Source of the DNA: Blastobasis lacticolella
Lineage: Eukaryota > Arthropoda > Insecta > Lepidoptera > Blastobasidae
Direction of reading: 5' to 3'
Assembly: GCA_905147135.1 (NCBI GenBank)
Contig: LR990050.1
Span: forward strand, 1,438,501-1,502,500
DNA length: 64,000 bases
This document shows, in pieces, positions 51,530 through 62,228 of this stretch. The number at the start of each line of letters is the position of its first letter. Within the stretch, counting starts at the first letter, position 1. The notes beneath the pieces are model-generated. The model saw only the letters and a program-made list of their open reading frames with translations, made no database searches and was not told the DNA's origin. Position numbers and translations under genes: made by a program.

Positions 51530-52030
51530 GTGATGTGATATGAACCGAGCCATCTCGCTTAAAGACCCGCCACACCACCACCACCGACCCGTTCCACATT
51601 CGCCGCAACCGTGTGACTTATCTCCGCACAATATTTTCGCGCCAATTTACATTTGGCGGGACGCGTTCAATTTTCCGCCGATTTATCCGAGGACAAAGCA
51701 CACCGGCGACACACCGGGATTCCCCTGCCCGAGATGCCCGAGCCTCGCCTCGCGCTATCAGCAGTTATTTATCAGCCAGGAACCCGCTAAACTCGTTAAC
51801 ACGATTTACCTGTCCCCCTATAACTCACGGCTAACGACCTCGTCGGTACACCGAAATTCACCAAATTAATGTTTTTAATGCCCGCTTATTGCTCCCTGTA
51901 AATATACGCGCGAACAGCATCGTTGTGCCGTTATCATAAACTGCCGCCCCTGACGCTTCGCCTGTCAACTTGTTTATTCGCCCATTAAAATGAGTATAAA
52001 TCTTATCGCGGGAACGAACGTTTACTTTTA
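51530..52030. other. Repeat-free GC-mixed island
   Basis: About 500 bp with a balanced composition (cgccaatttacatttggcgg, gacgcgttcaattttccgcc, gcgctatcagcagttattta) and no window-internal repeat. A 109-codon plus frame starts at 51540 but is His/Pro-rich at first and has no known domain. Such blocks are candidates for conserved non-coding DNA. Confidence 0.35.
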
Positions 52031-52396
52031 CTGTATTATTTATTAACGAGAATTATGAAAGTAATGGCAGTAGGCCTTATTATGGTGGGTTTATTGCTTG
52101 TGGTAAACGCTAATGAGGTATGCTAGGTTGGTAGCAAGTGGATTGATGTAGTCTATGCTTACTTCTATGGGGACAGCATAAAATGATATGTAAGCAACAA
52201 GAGAATAGTGAAGCTCTGAGAATGCACAAAAATGCATTCTACAATAAATGCGCAATCAAACTACCACCTTGAAAATCAATCTTATGTGCGTACACCCACT
52301 GTTATGGTAGCCACTTACTTACATCATACCGCTTGCTTAAGCGGCATGACATAATAGGTTTGATCAAGAATCCCCAATGTTATAATCCGCGGCATG
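52031..52396. other. AT-rich spacer
   Basis: Nothing recognised. Confidence 0.4.
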
Positions 52397-52503
52397 AAAG
52401 AAGAGACTTGTCAAATGGCAGTAGAGGGGATTTCGCGCAGGTAATCGCCTTCTAAGCAAGTCGAACCACGTGACCCGCCAAGTCTCTTCTTATTTGACAC
52501 TAG
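52397..52503. mobile_element. MITE-B copy 2, 107 bp
   Basis: gaaagaagagacttgtcaaa … ccaagtctcttcttatttga, nearly identical to 22319-22424 apart from the centre (gcgcaggtaatcgccttcta). Confidence 0.75.
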
Positions 52504-52711
52504 TTGTAAATTGTCCGCCACGGAAAATGCGCGCCCCTCATCTCACCTTTCATGTACAGTACAAGAGCAAGTGCACTACTACTTCAAGAAAATATTCGTT
52601 TGCCGCTACAGCAACATTCATGGTATTTGGTGTAAATTTCGTTCATAAATGTTATAGAAACCGTTTGACAACTGCACAGTACTTACACACTTATGCGCTT
52701 GCATTGGGCCC

Positions 52712-52864
52712 CCATGATCCAATCTGGTCATATTCCCGTGGCCGCAAAGGTCAGATGGCAGTCGCTCCACTGTAATTACCTGATCTGCCAAATCCTGGAT
52801 CATGGTCAAGGCGGACCCCGGGTCCTAGTGCGGGAAAGCATAACAAGGACATTAACGCCATGAG
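52712..52864 (+). mobile_element. SINE-T 3' half
   Basis: ccatgatccaatctggtcat, cagatggcagtcgctccact, aatcctggatcatggtcaag, ggacattaacgccatgagga. It is 5'-truncated. Confidence 0.8.
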
Positions 52865-53516
52865 GAAGATTTTTTTGTTGTATCTACCTAGAAAAACCTT
52901 ACAATTGTAATTCTTAATTAAGTTTGTCATTAAAATCCCTCAGATTACATATTCAATCGTTTAATTCAGATATACGTGCATCACATATGTTGTGTACAAT
53001 CATAATTACGGCACAGCGATGCCTGTACTGACTATGAATAAATATTAAGCACCACGCAACGTATGGGATGATTAAGTATCCCTGTCGTTTTTATATTAGT
53101 TTTTCGTATTTATATCGTTGACCTTTTGTTTCTGTTATTCAAGCGATTGAATTGGTCTGTGGTATTATTGATAGTTCATACTTGTATTAGATAACACAAT
53201 GGGTCGCAAATATTATTTTCTAAATATAGATATCTAACTCGTGTAAGTACCCCTTCTAGTACAAATTCATACAAATCTCCATTATCATCATCACCCGAGC
53301 GGTCAATCCTGGCTTCTACCATCCTGGGTACGCTTTCATACTTTTCGGTCTCCACTTTGCCAGTTCTTCGGCATCCTCACGTGGTAAGTCGTAAAGCTGC
53401 TGCGCAGTTTGACAGAGTATTTAAAAATGTAATATGTATTACTGTCATGTTGGAAATAAATAAAAAAAGCCGTTTTCCCTCGCGTCCGACTCGGCGTTGT
53501 CAATCCATTTCATTAA
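52865..53516. other. Spacer, nothing firm
   Basis: 53290-53410 (cccgagcggtcaatcctggc, gctttcatacttttcggtct, ccagttcttcggcatcctca) reads like antisense coding sequence of a retroelement, but no domain could be recognised. Confidence 0.35.
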
Positions 53517-53583
53517 AGGGTAACCTGACCAGATTGGATCATGGTTACTCATTCAATCGCCTAAATGTGCAGGTTTCATCATT
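53517..53583 (-). mobile_element. SINE-T internal fragment, minus strand
   Basis: agggtaacctgaccagattg, gatcatggttactcattcaa, aaatgtgcaggtttcatcat. About 67 bp, with both ends missing. Confidence 0.65.
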
Positions 53584-53599
53584 AAATTTCGATCAAACT

Positions 53600-53705
53600 G
53601 CAAAACCTTATCCGTTCTGGACTACCGATATCACATACACATACACATACACAGGTATCTGTTTACTTATATAAATATACCCGTCAAAATTATGTCACCA
53701 CTCTT
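53600..53705 (+). mobile_element. Rep-C fragment with a CATACA microsatellite
   Basis: ttctggactaccgatatcac, then cacatacacatacacataca, then ccgtcaaaattatgtcacca, ctctttttgcg. It corresponds to the right part of Rep-C. Confidence 0.5.
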
Positions 53706-53714
53706 TTTGCGTGC

Positions 53715-53835
53715 TGACATACAAGAATATTTTGACACGTGGCCGAAATCAGAACTAACGTCACTATTGATACTGGCCGGAGTTGATAATTGACAACCAC
53801 GCCCTCATCCAAGTGCCAAAAGATTTTTGTAGGTC
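53715..53835. mobile_element. MITE-D copy 2, inverted relative to copy 1
   Basis: tgacatacaagaatattttg on the left and ccaagtgccaaaagattttt, gtaggtcca on the right. It shares ttgacaaccacgccctcatc with 651-786 in reverse. More diverged than copy 1. Confidence 0.65.
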
Positions 53836-54306
53836 CATAAGGAGTTTTAAAACGAAAATACCCGACAAAGTTCCAAAACCGAGAGACGCACACAATCGCA
53901 CCGCCGTTCGGTCGGTCGAGTGCGAAATGAGGGACCGATTAAAAATTGAAAAACAATTTCACTGTAATTAGTAGCTCGTTCGCTGTTGACACGTCGCTCG
54001 CGGTAACAACGCTTTGCATAATGTAACTGTCGCACTGAATGCCGCCTTCATTAGAGCCCTCACACCGCTTCGCTGATTCAAATACAATAGTAATTAACAT
54101 TGCAAAGACCATGGTCTTTATGGTACAGTCAACCGCGTATCGGCCTACTGAAACCAGTCTAAGTTGAGATAGCGTCTCTATAGACACGCATAGCGATGTA
54201 AGCTCGTTTCATATAAATAAACAAATAAAAACCGTTTATTACATCTACTTCACACATTATATATTATATGGGTTTGGGTAGATCGATTTGCTGTTATTGT
54301 ACTACG
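53836..54306. other. Repeat-free spacer
   Basis: Overlapping short frames on both strands (53783-54187); none supported. Confidence 0.4.
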
Positions 54307-54340
54307 GTATTCATATTCATATTCATATTCATTTATTTAG
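54307..54340 (+). repeat. ATTCAT microsatellite
   Basis: tattcatattcatattcata then ttcatttattta. Probably the reversed tail of a LINE, given the following gtaaatattttacaccgtca. Confidence 0.7.
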
Positions 54341-54844
54341 TAAATATTTTACACCGTCATACAATTATTATTCTATGACGTTACTATGCTAGCACTGTTA
54401 CTAAGGTATCAGAATTTTATATCCGGTTTCCACCCGCGCGCAATTCGGATCTCTGTAAAGATTCAACAATCCCGCGGGGTCCTGTTTTCCGGGATTAAAA
54501 GTACCCTATGATACTCGAGAATAGTGTAGCTACATGTTAGTGAAAGAGTTTTGGAAATCGAGTCAGTTAAAGACAAGGTAATATTCCTAAAAGCTTTCTT
54601 TCAGTTAATAAAGTTGTAGATCTACAAACAACTCTACAAACATTTCCTACTCACTTAAGCCGTCTTAAGAAGCCTAAAAGTCGCATTTAGGGTAATGGGA
54701 ATCGACTCAGAAATGAGGAGATCCTCAAGAATTGAAATTGCCAAAATTAAATGGCATGGTTCGTTGAGCCTCCGACGGTCGTTGTAATCGGACTGTCTTT
54801 GGTGGCGGATCAGAAAAGACGAGAATCCGTATTGATTCGTTAAA
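54341..54844. other. Spacer, nothing recognised
   Basis: No repeats or genes recognised. Confidence 0.4.
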
Positions 54845-54956
54845 AATGAATGAATGAATATTCTTTATTGCATTATTACGCAGCGTACAGAATATAAAAG
54901 TAATAATAATAATAAATATGCTTGGACAATTCACACAGCGCCATCTAGCCCCAAGG
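54845..54956 (-). mobile_element. LINE tail followed by a SINE-G 3' fragment, both minus strand
   Basis: gaatgaatgaatattcttta and ttgcattattacgcagcgta form a reversed LINE end (54845-54890). After an AAT run, cttggacaattcacacagcg, ccatctagccccaagg is the reversed last 45 bp of SINE-G (54911-54956). Confidence 0.6.
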
Positions 54957-54974
54957 TCCCAAAAATACAACCAC

Positions 54975-55085
54975 AAAGAGTGCAACTATACCCATACAGG
55001 TAGCGGTATAGTGGTGTCCAGAATGCAGGCCTGGTGACGTCGCAGCTTGATCGCGGCAACATAGTTTTGCGAGAAGTATGTATGT
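54975..55085 (+). repeat. Dispersed repeat R6, copy 2
   Basis: caggcctggtgacgtcgcag, cttgatcgcggcaacatagt, ttgcgagaagtatgt; matches 28355-28450. Confidence 0.6.
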
Positions 55086-55483
55086 CATGTCAGAGAAGTA
55101 TGTCAACGGTAATTTGCAAATCAGTCTTATTACCATATGAAACAAAACTATAGAACAAAATCCTCCAATACCTTAAACTTCCCATCAACCGTTCACCCTT
55201 TCAAGACAAGCAATACCCAGAGATTCCAATATGCATATCGTACCACCGTATTAATTTTCCAATACGCATAATCTGCGCAAACACAATCTCCGCACGACGC
55301 GGGCCCAAACAGCAACTTGTATACTCTATAATTGGTCCCCATAAATTATTAATTGATGTATGAACAAACAGCTCGTGTGTTTACGCCGCGATGATGCGTG
55401 AATTATTGCTATTCGAGCAAACAATAACAGGCGACGAGTCAGACAAATCCTCTTTGTGTAAATAATGTAATTTGTATATTGTG
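55086..55483. other. Repeat-free GC-mixed island
   Basis: ctccgcacgacgcgggccca and ttacgccgcgatgatgcgtg stand in otherwise AT-rich DNA with no repeat match. It adjoins a block that has been duplicated (next entry), which favours host sequence. Confidence 0.35.
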
Positions 55484-55574
55484 TCCTCTCACGCACGAAC
55501 CGAGATAATGTGACTCCGCTTTATTAATATTAGGCGCAAATGTGCGGCCGGCTGTGGGCGGAATAAATTGCGCG
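55484..55574 (+). repeat. Host-like direct duplication, left copy
   Basis: gagataatgtgactccgctt, tattaatattaggcgcaaat and gtgcggccggctgtgggcgg, then aataaattgcg. Repeated at 56141-56234 with few changes. Between the copies are a LINE end and a Rep-C fragment. Confidence 0.75.
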
Positions 55575-55659
55575 TTTGTATTGAACAGATGAGATATATA
55601 CGGAGGGCGATTGTTCAAGTTTCAAATCCCGACGAAAAAGAAGTAGTTTGATATGTGTA

Positions 55660-55985
55660 TTTTTTTTTTTTTTTACTAGCCAGGCATTTGACCGCCACCT
55701 CACCTGGTGGTAAATGACGATGCGGTCTATGATGGAGCATGCCTGTCTAGGAACAGCCTATTCACTCTAGCCTTGAAGGCATCCAGATTATATTGATCAG
55801 GGAACACACTCGCAGGCAACGCATTCCACTCCTTAGCCGTACGCATTATAAAAGTCGAGCCAAAGCGGCTCGTGCGGATAGTTGGAAGATCCACGACATA
55901 AGGATGAAGCGCTCGCCCGGATCGTGTATCCCGATGGCGGAAAGGGGTCGGTGGAATGAGGTCGTGCAACTGCTTCGCACACTCT
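55660..55985 (-). mobile_element. LINE 3' end with ORF2 C-terminus, minus strand
   Basis: The T run 55661-55673 is the reversed poly-A. The minus frame reads [50 protein letters not shown], close to 41439-41765 at nucleotide level. It extends upstream with HPYVVDLP. One of the best copies of this family. Confidence 0.85.
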
Positions 55986-56004
55986 CCGCTGTCGCTCTGT
56001 GTAT

Positions 56005-56105
56005 CTGTGGCTCTATGGCGGTATGTGTCTGTCTGTGGCATCGTAGCACTCGAACGGATGGACCGATTTAGATGCGGTTTCCTCTATTTAAAACCCAGTT
56101 TAATC
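56005..56105 (-). mobile_element. Rep-C fragment, minus strand
   Basis: tgtgtctgtctgtggcatcg, tagcactcgaacggatggac, cgatttagatgcggtttcct, ctatttaaaacccagttt: the reverse of the Rep-C centre. Confidence 0.65.
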
Positions 56106-56140
56106 GATATGATTCTTAGCATTGTCAAAAGGTTTTTTAA

Positions 56141-56234
56141 TGTGACCTCGCGCGCACGATCCGAGATAATGTGACTCCGCTGTATTCATATTAGGCGCGA
56201 ATGTGCGGCCAGCTGTGGGCGGAATAAATTGCGA
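56141..56234 (+). repeat. Host-like direct duplication, right copy
   Basis: Partner of 55484-55574, offset by about 660 bp: gagataatgtgactccgctg, tattcatattaggcgcgaat, gtgcggccagctgtgggcgg. Confidence 0.75.
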
Positions 56235-56394
56235 TGTTAATAATAAATATGAATAAATTGTTATGTGTGAGTTGTCGTTCAATTTTTTTATTTGAAACCC
56301 AGTAATGAGTGAGTTATCCGGGGCCATATGCCTCTCACCTCGAGTCGAATGATTTTAAATTTTGATTTTCGGTATGAAAAATTCATTATTTTGA

Positions 56395-56560
56395 TGCATG
56401 ATGCTGATTTTCCCTATCTTTCAGTGTTATCAAAATATAGTTTTTCATCCCTGATGGCAAATTATCAGTGCAACCCATAGACAGCTCGTAACACCCGGGA
56501 AATTGCGGGTTGCTTTTAAGATAATTGTAGACTCGCTTCCTGAAGGTTTTAATATCGAAT
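56395..56560 (-). mobile_element. LINE ORF2 C-terminus, minus strand
   Basis: The minus frame reads FDIKTFRKRVYNYLKSNPQF, PGCYELSMGCTDNLPSGMKN; 'FK.RV..YL' near the stop is a LINE C-terminal pattern. A different family from 55660-55985. The next element starts immediately after on the opposite strand. Confidence 0.6.
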
Positions 56561-56564
56561 CGTG

Positions 56565-56828
56565 TGGCCGTGTGGTTTTCGGTTGAGTAAAATAGCTCCA
56601 ACTCCTTACACTTGTAGGTGTCGTACAAGACAACAAAATTTTTCGTGGCAAAAGATGCAGAGTCTCCGTAGGCTAAAAAAAAGGCAGCAGCGTTTTCCAT
56701 TTTTATATTTGCAACACTGCGATCTGCCTGCCTGCCAAACTTGGAGATTATGGTTATAACTTCACCTCTCGTGGGACAGGCCCTTAGTCCTGCAGTGGAG
56801 TGTTATGGACTATGATGATGATGATGAT
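56565..56828 (+). mobile_element. RTE-like LINE 3' end with GATGATGATGAT tail
   Basis: ccaactccttacacttgtag, gtgtcgtacaagacaacaaa, cttggagattatggttataa, agtcctgcagtggagtgtta, tggactatgatgatgatgat. Same family as 27340-27612. Confidence 0.75.
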
Positions 56829-56834
56829 TACGCC

Positions 56835-57115
56835 AGGAAGCTCGCTCTATTGCATGGCCAACGAGGCCATAACCTTCGTGAACAGCTAGTTCACCTTCCA
56901 AACGCGAGTTCTATTCTTTCCCAACCAAAGGTTTAAAGGTTTTCCCTGGAGAGTACAACATGGAGTACTTCAAGAAAGGGGTTAAAAGGTTTTTACGGGA
57001 TCGATAACGCGTGGGTGATGTCCCTGGTATTGCAAACGTCCATAGGCTGCGATGACTGCTTACCATCAGGCAGGCCGTAAGCTTGTTTGCTACCTTGGTT
57101 GTATAAAAAAATCTG
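56835..57115 (+). mobile_element. LINE 3' end, family 'ggcaggccgtaagc', plus strand
   Basis: ttccctggagagtacaacat, ggagtacttcaagaaagggg, gataacgcgtgggtgatgtc, cgtccataggctgcgatgac, ccatcaggcaggccgtaagc and an A run at 57106. 'MEYFKKGVKRFLRD' in the plus frame is the end of the coding part. This copy defines the orientation of the family. Confidence 0.8.
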
Positions 57116-57300
57116 TTTTACCTTTATGGCTTACGCTGGATTAATTCGGTGACTGGAAATAGACTCTCTAGCAACCAATAGCCGCATAATACATGGCGAT
57201 TTTAATCACCACAGTCTGTATCTCGTAAACCTAAGAGTTTTCGTACGAATACCGTATATTTATGTTTAATTAAGTAAGGACGCGACGGTTTCGCAAACTC

Positions 57301-58480
57301 AAAGCCACTAGCGCTCTTTATCAGTTCCCGTTCGGCGTCAAAGGCGCGCAATAACGAGCGTAATGTTTCCTTTATCATGTAAACCTTTTTGCAGCGAGCG
57401 CAATGGGAGAACGGAAATTAGACAACGCGTAGCGTTTGTAGAAGCTCGTAGCGTTTCGTAGCGAATACGTAAGAGACTTTATGTAACTTGACTTTTTTAA
57501 CGGGCGAAAAGAGAGTGGTTTGAAAGTTTGAGGTGTGTATTTGAGTGTCTGTGTACGATTATTAAGTTGAATATTTGACATGGCAGCTATTTTTTTATAC
57601 ATACCTATTATTATTATTTAACAGTTTATTGTTCACAAGATATAACATACACGTTATGTTACATAAGTATTAGATACAACAGGCAAAGTCAATAGCGCTC
57701 TTCATCAATTCCCGAGCGCTCGGCGTCAAAGGCGCGGAATAATAAGCGTAATGTTTCCTTTATAGATTTTTCAAATTTCTAACTAGCTGCCGTAATGAAC
57801 TTAGTTTTTCACCGTCAAAGGCGCGGAATAATGAGCGTAATGTTTCCTTTATCATGTAAACCTTTTTGCAGCGAGCGCAATGGGAGAACGGAAATTAGAG
57901 AACGCGTTGCGTTTGGAGAGGCTCGTAGCTTCTCGTAGCGAATACGTAAGAGACTTTATGTAACTTAATTTTTTTAATGGGTGAAAAGAGAGTGGTTTGT
58001 AAGTTTGACGTGTGTAGCTGTGTGTCTGTGCAAATGTGGCTTTTCTTAAATGGTATCAAGTTAAATATAGTATCAACAATATATTATTTAACTGTGAAAA
58101 AATACAGCTCTTGCAATTTGGCAAGTAGCGAGATTTTATAGCACAAATAAAGGGAAAACTCCGAAAAACAATTGTTGATATGGCCCAAAAAATATTTTTA
58201 AAATTTCTAACTAGCTACCGTAATGAACCTATTTTTTCAGCATCAAGGGCGCGGAATAATGAGCATAATTTTCGTTTATCATGTAAACCTTTTTGCAGCG
58301 AGCGCAATGGGAGAAGATAAATTAGAGAACGCGTAGCGTTTGTAGAAGCTCCTAGCTGCTCGTAGCGTTTCGTAGCATCTCGTAGCGAATGCGTAGGAGA
58401 CTTGTAACTTGACTTTTTTAACCGACGAAAGAAAAGGGGTGTTGTAAGTCTGGGTATGAGACCGTATGGGTATGACAAAC
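57301..58480 (+). repeat. Local tandem repeat, units about 430-480 bp, three full and one partial
   Basis: aaacctttttgcagcgagcg occurs at 57381, 57858 and 58285. Each is preceded by a near variant of gtcaaaggcgcggaataatg and followed by gagaacgcgtagcgtttgta and short CGTAGC units, then gagactttatgtaacttgac. An extra partial unit lies at 57689-57770. The minus-strand peptide SPIALAAKRFT recurs only because the DNA does. A further CGTAGC remnant is at 59365-59415. Confidence 0.8.
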
Positions 58481-58804
58481 ATCCTAATCTGACCATCATC
58501 ATCATAAATGACCTATAAAGTGAAAGCACTGTTTACTACACTGTAATGTTTAGTATTTAAAATGTTGCATTGTTGCATAAATCGTAATGAAGTGTGCACT
58601 TACCGGAGGGTATGTCATTATTTGTTTATAACACATCCACTAATACGCTATCCACTTTAATATTTGTGATCATAACATTTTGTGCGGTTTTGTCTAGGCA
58701 CATGCACTGACAGTCACTCACAGTGACAGATAGACAACCAGCGGCGCTAGCGTCGCGAAGTTCCCTTTTTTTATGGAATGTAGTGGTGGTGCTGCTGTGC
58801 CTGA

Positions 58805-58905
58805 GAATTTTATTTCCGAAATGGTTTTAGCTTTGTTTCATTAAAACCGGTTTAGGAAATATTTGAGTATATGAATATTTTGTAGGGGCTTTCCGACGTT
58901 TTTCT
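58805..58905 (-). mobile_element. Rep-C 5' end, minus strand
   Basis: gttttagctttgtttcatta, aaaccggtttaggaaatatt, tgtaggggctttccgacgtt: the reverse of the left end seen at 37846-37930. Confidence 0.6.
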
Positions 58906-59511
58906 TGTCGGTTAGATTATTAAGGTTATTGAGCCTCTAGAGATCCTAAAGGACACTCTTAAAGGATCACTTTATTTTCCGTCTATCAAGCGTTTAAGTC
59001 GCTTTTTCTTAGAAGGCATAATTTTAAATTAATATAAATAAATATCAAGGTTAGTGACATTATTAAGCTGTGAAAACATCCGGCCCTTTAAATTTCTAAT
59101 AAGCGGAATCTTATAGAAGTAGAGTAAAAACTCCGAAATATTAACAGATTGGTGAATGATACAAAAACATTTTGATTCTCTCAAACAAACACCTTTATTA
59201 AAACCTATTGGGTAAGTACTTCTCGTTGACTTAGAATCATAAAATTTGGCAAGAAGCAAGTAAAAAAGTACGTTTCTAATGTTTAACAAGCAATCTAATT
59301 ATTTATTTAAATTTATTGAATTATAAATTTAATCTAATTATTGAGCATTCGATCCGTATTACAATAGGAGCGTAGCACTCGTAGCGTCTCGTAGCAAACG
59401 CGTAGCTGCGTAGACTGTTTGTAACGTGCAATGTGGGAGTCAATGCTATTCTCATAGGCCTTCCAATTTAGTGCTTTCAAAAATAGAATTGACCAAAACA
59501 ATTTTTTATAC
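58906..59511. other. AT-rich spacer with a short CGTAGC remnant
   Basis: gagcgtagcactcgtagcgt, ctcgtagcaaacgcgtagct at 59368-59408 derive from the tandem family 1 kb upstream. Otherwise empty. Confidence 0.5.
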
Positions 59512-59725
59512 CACTAAACAAGCTTACGGCTGAATTATAAGCTGTCACCGCCTATTGATGTTTGTAATACCAGGAGGTATCACCTACGGGCTGCCTATCC
59601 CGTAAAAACCTTTAAAGCCCTTAAAGAACTCCATGTTCTTCTCTCCAGGGAGCTTATTCCACAACCTTAGTTAGTGTGCGCGGGACAAAGTTCCTTTGGA
59701 ACCGCACAGTTTGCGATCAAGTTCG
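59512..59725 (-). mobile_element. LINE 3' end, longest minus-strand copy of the 'ggcaggccgtaagc' family
   Basis: accactaaacaagcttacgg, tgtaataccaggaggtatca, aaagaactccatgttcttct, ctccagggagcttattccac, gcgcgggacaaagttccttt. The minus frame includes a WNKLPGEKNMEF-type end of ORF2. Confidence 0.7.
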
Positions 59726-60171
59726 TTCCAAGGTGTGAGTATGAACTCCCTCCACGTAAAGCAAATAATGTAACATTAAATAATAATATTTATAGCCCCC
59801 AAAGAAAGTATTCACAATTCATAGAATGACACAAATAACACCAGCAAGAGGAAAAGAGGCAGATCTTGACTTTCAAAACGGGAAAAATCCGTTAGTGTTT
59901 TCTACTCTACACGGTTTCAGCTTCCAAATTGGATGGCTGCACACCCGGGGCGCGAACTCATTCAAGATTTAATGAGTCTCTTTGCATGATAAGGAGCGTG
60001 TTAATCCGCGGTAAGCTGTAAGCTCCAACGCCAAGGCCCAGTGGATAACACTACGCTGGCTCATTCATAATTTGCGCCTTAATGCTGTATACGTGTAGCG
60101 GAACTATTTTAGCAAGAGTGTTTTTTTTACATTTCACCGAAGCGACGATGCGGGCGAAGATTGACTGTTAT
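59726..60171. other. Spacer with a tiny LINE piece
   Basis: ttcaccgaagcgacgatgcg, ggcgaagattga (60133-60165) resembles the reversed LINE word 'caccTGGTGGtaagtgacgatgcgg'. 59990-60060 is GC-mixed and repeat-free. Confidence 0.35.
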
Positions 60172-60340
60172 CTGTGTGAATGTGTAGGTTTCATAACGAT
60201 TTTCCCTCACCGTAAGAGCATCGGTTAGTATTCAACTAATGTACATAACCCAAAAAAGAGAGTATTAGTACATGGCCGCAGTGGGATTCTAACCCGGTAA
60301 CTCTCGCTTACAAGTCGGCTACGGCTCGGCCACCGATGCT
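60172..60340 (-). mobile_element. SINE-T 5' half, minus strand
   Basis: gtgtgaatgtgtaggtttca, ttttccctcaccgtaagagc, the B box as ggattctaacc, the anticodon arm cgcttacaagtcgg and the head ggctcggccaccgatgct. The 3' half is missing, so it is a deletion product. Confidence 0.8.
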
Positions 60341-60669
60341 CCAAATACTACCGACAATATCCAAGAAAGTTGAAGATATGAATTTTTAATTCCTTTCAGA
60401 GAGATTTTCCGGTTCACTGGGCCGCGTGGACCGCTGAAATTCCACTCCCACACGACTTTACTTTGAATCTCCGGAAAACTGCTCCGAAAGAAAATAGGAT
60501 AAATATTTAATAAGTCTAGAAGGCCGAGACTATGGCAGATTGTTCTCGACTTGTAAATCTGAAGCCGTGGCGATCTCTGGTAAGACAGAGGAGTCACTGC
60601 CTTATCTATTTCTATCGGTAAGTTTAGGGTCCTCCTCAATGCGAAATGCAACTCCTTATAAATAAACCC
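60341..60669. other. Spacer, nothing recognised
   Basis: A 110-codon minus frame (60319-60651) overlaps the SINE and shows no domain. Confidence 0.35.
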
Positions 60670-60770
60670 AACCGACAGATATAGTCGGATAACCCCCGAA
60701 AAGTAAATATTTATTTAACTACTAGACCGATTTTAATGTGTAGCGACATCACATACACATACGTCAACAT
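60670..60770 (+). mobile_element. Rep-C 5' end
   Basis: agatatagtcggataacccc, cgaaaagtaaatatttattt, aactactagaccgattttaa, then catcacatacacatacgtca. Confidence 0.6.
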
Positions 60771-61466
60771 AGGGAAACTCAACGATACTTACATTACGAG
60801 TACACGAACACAAGGTTGGCAAGCATCCGCACATAGATGGCGCTAACCGTCCTGCATCGCGCTAGACAAATGTGCCAACTTCCACGGCATATATACAACT
60901 TCCGACGATCAACTGTTGGGCCCTTGGTCCCCTGGTCACGACACCCGGCCAGGTGGGTAATTACCCTTTTCTACCTTCTCACCATCTTCGCTTGCCAACA
61001 TTGGCGGTTGAAGGATAATTCACCGCCAAAATGAAACAAATATAAGAATCATTTTGATTAAACTAGCTTTCCACTGCAGCGCCTGGCGCACGCCTATGTT
61101 AAATTCGCTTGAACGAGAGAAATTATTACACAGAGAAATTATACTCGTTGTTTCAATAATAACATTTCCGTATTTCAATATTCATTCAAATGCGAAACGT
61201 ACGAACACGCCTCATCTTAGATAAACCTAGTGCGACACGCGCGATGAATATTTTCTCGCATGGCTGAAATGCATCGGTGTTGCTTCCTGTTAGTGAAGGA
61301 GCTGTGAAATCAGTGCAGTGCTTAGTATCGGCGGAACTTAGGCGCGCGAGAGCACATCCGGGACTGACGGATAATGAATTACTAACCTGCCTACCTCCTA
61401 CTTCCAAAGGTAAAAAAAATTACCATCATATAAACTTTACCTTATTATAACAAAAATAAAATAATT
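60771..61466. other. Spacer, nothing firm
   Basis: 60830-61030 is GC-mixed (gatcaactgttgggcccttg) and repeat-free. No gene is supported. Confidence 0.4.
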
Positions 61467-61699
61467 ATCTTGTCGTTAAAAACTCGGTTATGCGCACTTG
61501 GGCACGGGGTAGACCATGATCCAGGAGTTGGCTGATCAGGTAATTACTGTGGAGCGACTGCCATCTAACATCTGACCAGATTTGATCATGGTTACACATG
61601 TGTTAAAAGTATTTTACTTTACCTTCAGTCGCATGAATGTACAGGTTTTATCACGATGTTTTCCCTCGTCGTTAGAGCATCGCTTAGCATTCAACTTAT
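61467..61699 (-). mobile_element. SINE-T copy lacking the head, minus strand
   Basis: atcttgtcgttaaaaactcg, gtagaccatgatccaggagt, tactgtggagcgactgccat, atgtacaggttttatcacga, gttagagcatcgcttagcat. It is diverged and carries a short insert, gttaaaagtattttacttta. Confidence 0.75.
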
Positions 61700-61992
61700 A
61701 CAAAACATTACCTAAAGACTAATATTAGTACCTAAAGACTAGCTCGGAAGTGTTACAAATTCCTCGCTAGATTGCTCAATAAAGTTTTACATATTAAAGC
61801 AAAGCGGCACGCGTCTTAATGAGACTGCTCACAAATACATTACGAGCTCGGCATATGCTGCCTCGGCGTATGCGCTGGTATTACGCCCGATTCTGAAGAC
61901 ATGCACGTTTCCAATATCTCGCATGCACTAGAGGCAATGGAGCTTAACTCACAAATGGAGGTCACAAATTGTAATAAAATCCTTGTGCTAAG
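61700..61992. other. Spacer
   Basis: A short direct repeat (acctaaagactaatattagt / acctaaagactagctcgg) lies at about 61711-61745. Nothing else. Confidence 0.35.
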
Positions 61993-62228
61993 GACACGAT
62001 TTAACTGTATTATGTTTTATTTTTTTGAGTTAAATTTACCCTTTCTTGCGTTTATATAAAAAATTATAATTCTCTGGAGATTCTAGTAATATTCAAAAAG
62101 TAAAAACTAACGACACAATTTAACTATATAACGTTTTATTTTTTGGAGTTCAATTCACCCCTTTTTTTGCGTTTATATAAAAAAATATAATTCTCTGGAG
62201 ATTCTAGTAATATTCAAAATGTAAAAAT
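61993..62228 (+). repeat. Two-unit tandem repeat, period 119 bp
   Basis: gacacgatttaactgtatta (61993) and gacacaatttaactatataa (62112) head two units that both contain gcgtttatataaaaaa and ctctggagattctagtaata. About 90 percent alike. Non-coding. Confidence 0.85.

Noticed and set aside
51540..51869. 109-codon frame in a GC-mixed island
   Set aside because: Composition is unusual but there is no known domain, and a second frame overlaps it. The island itself is kept as a regulatory candidate.
61711..61745. Target-site duplication around a missing element
   Set aside because: The two copies of acctaaagacta lie too close together, with only about 12 bp between them. It is a small tandem slip.
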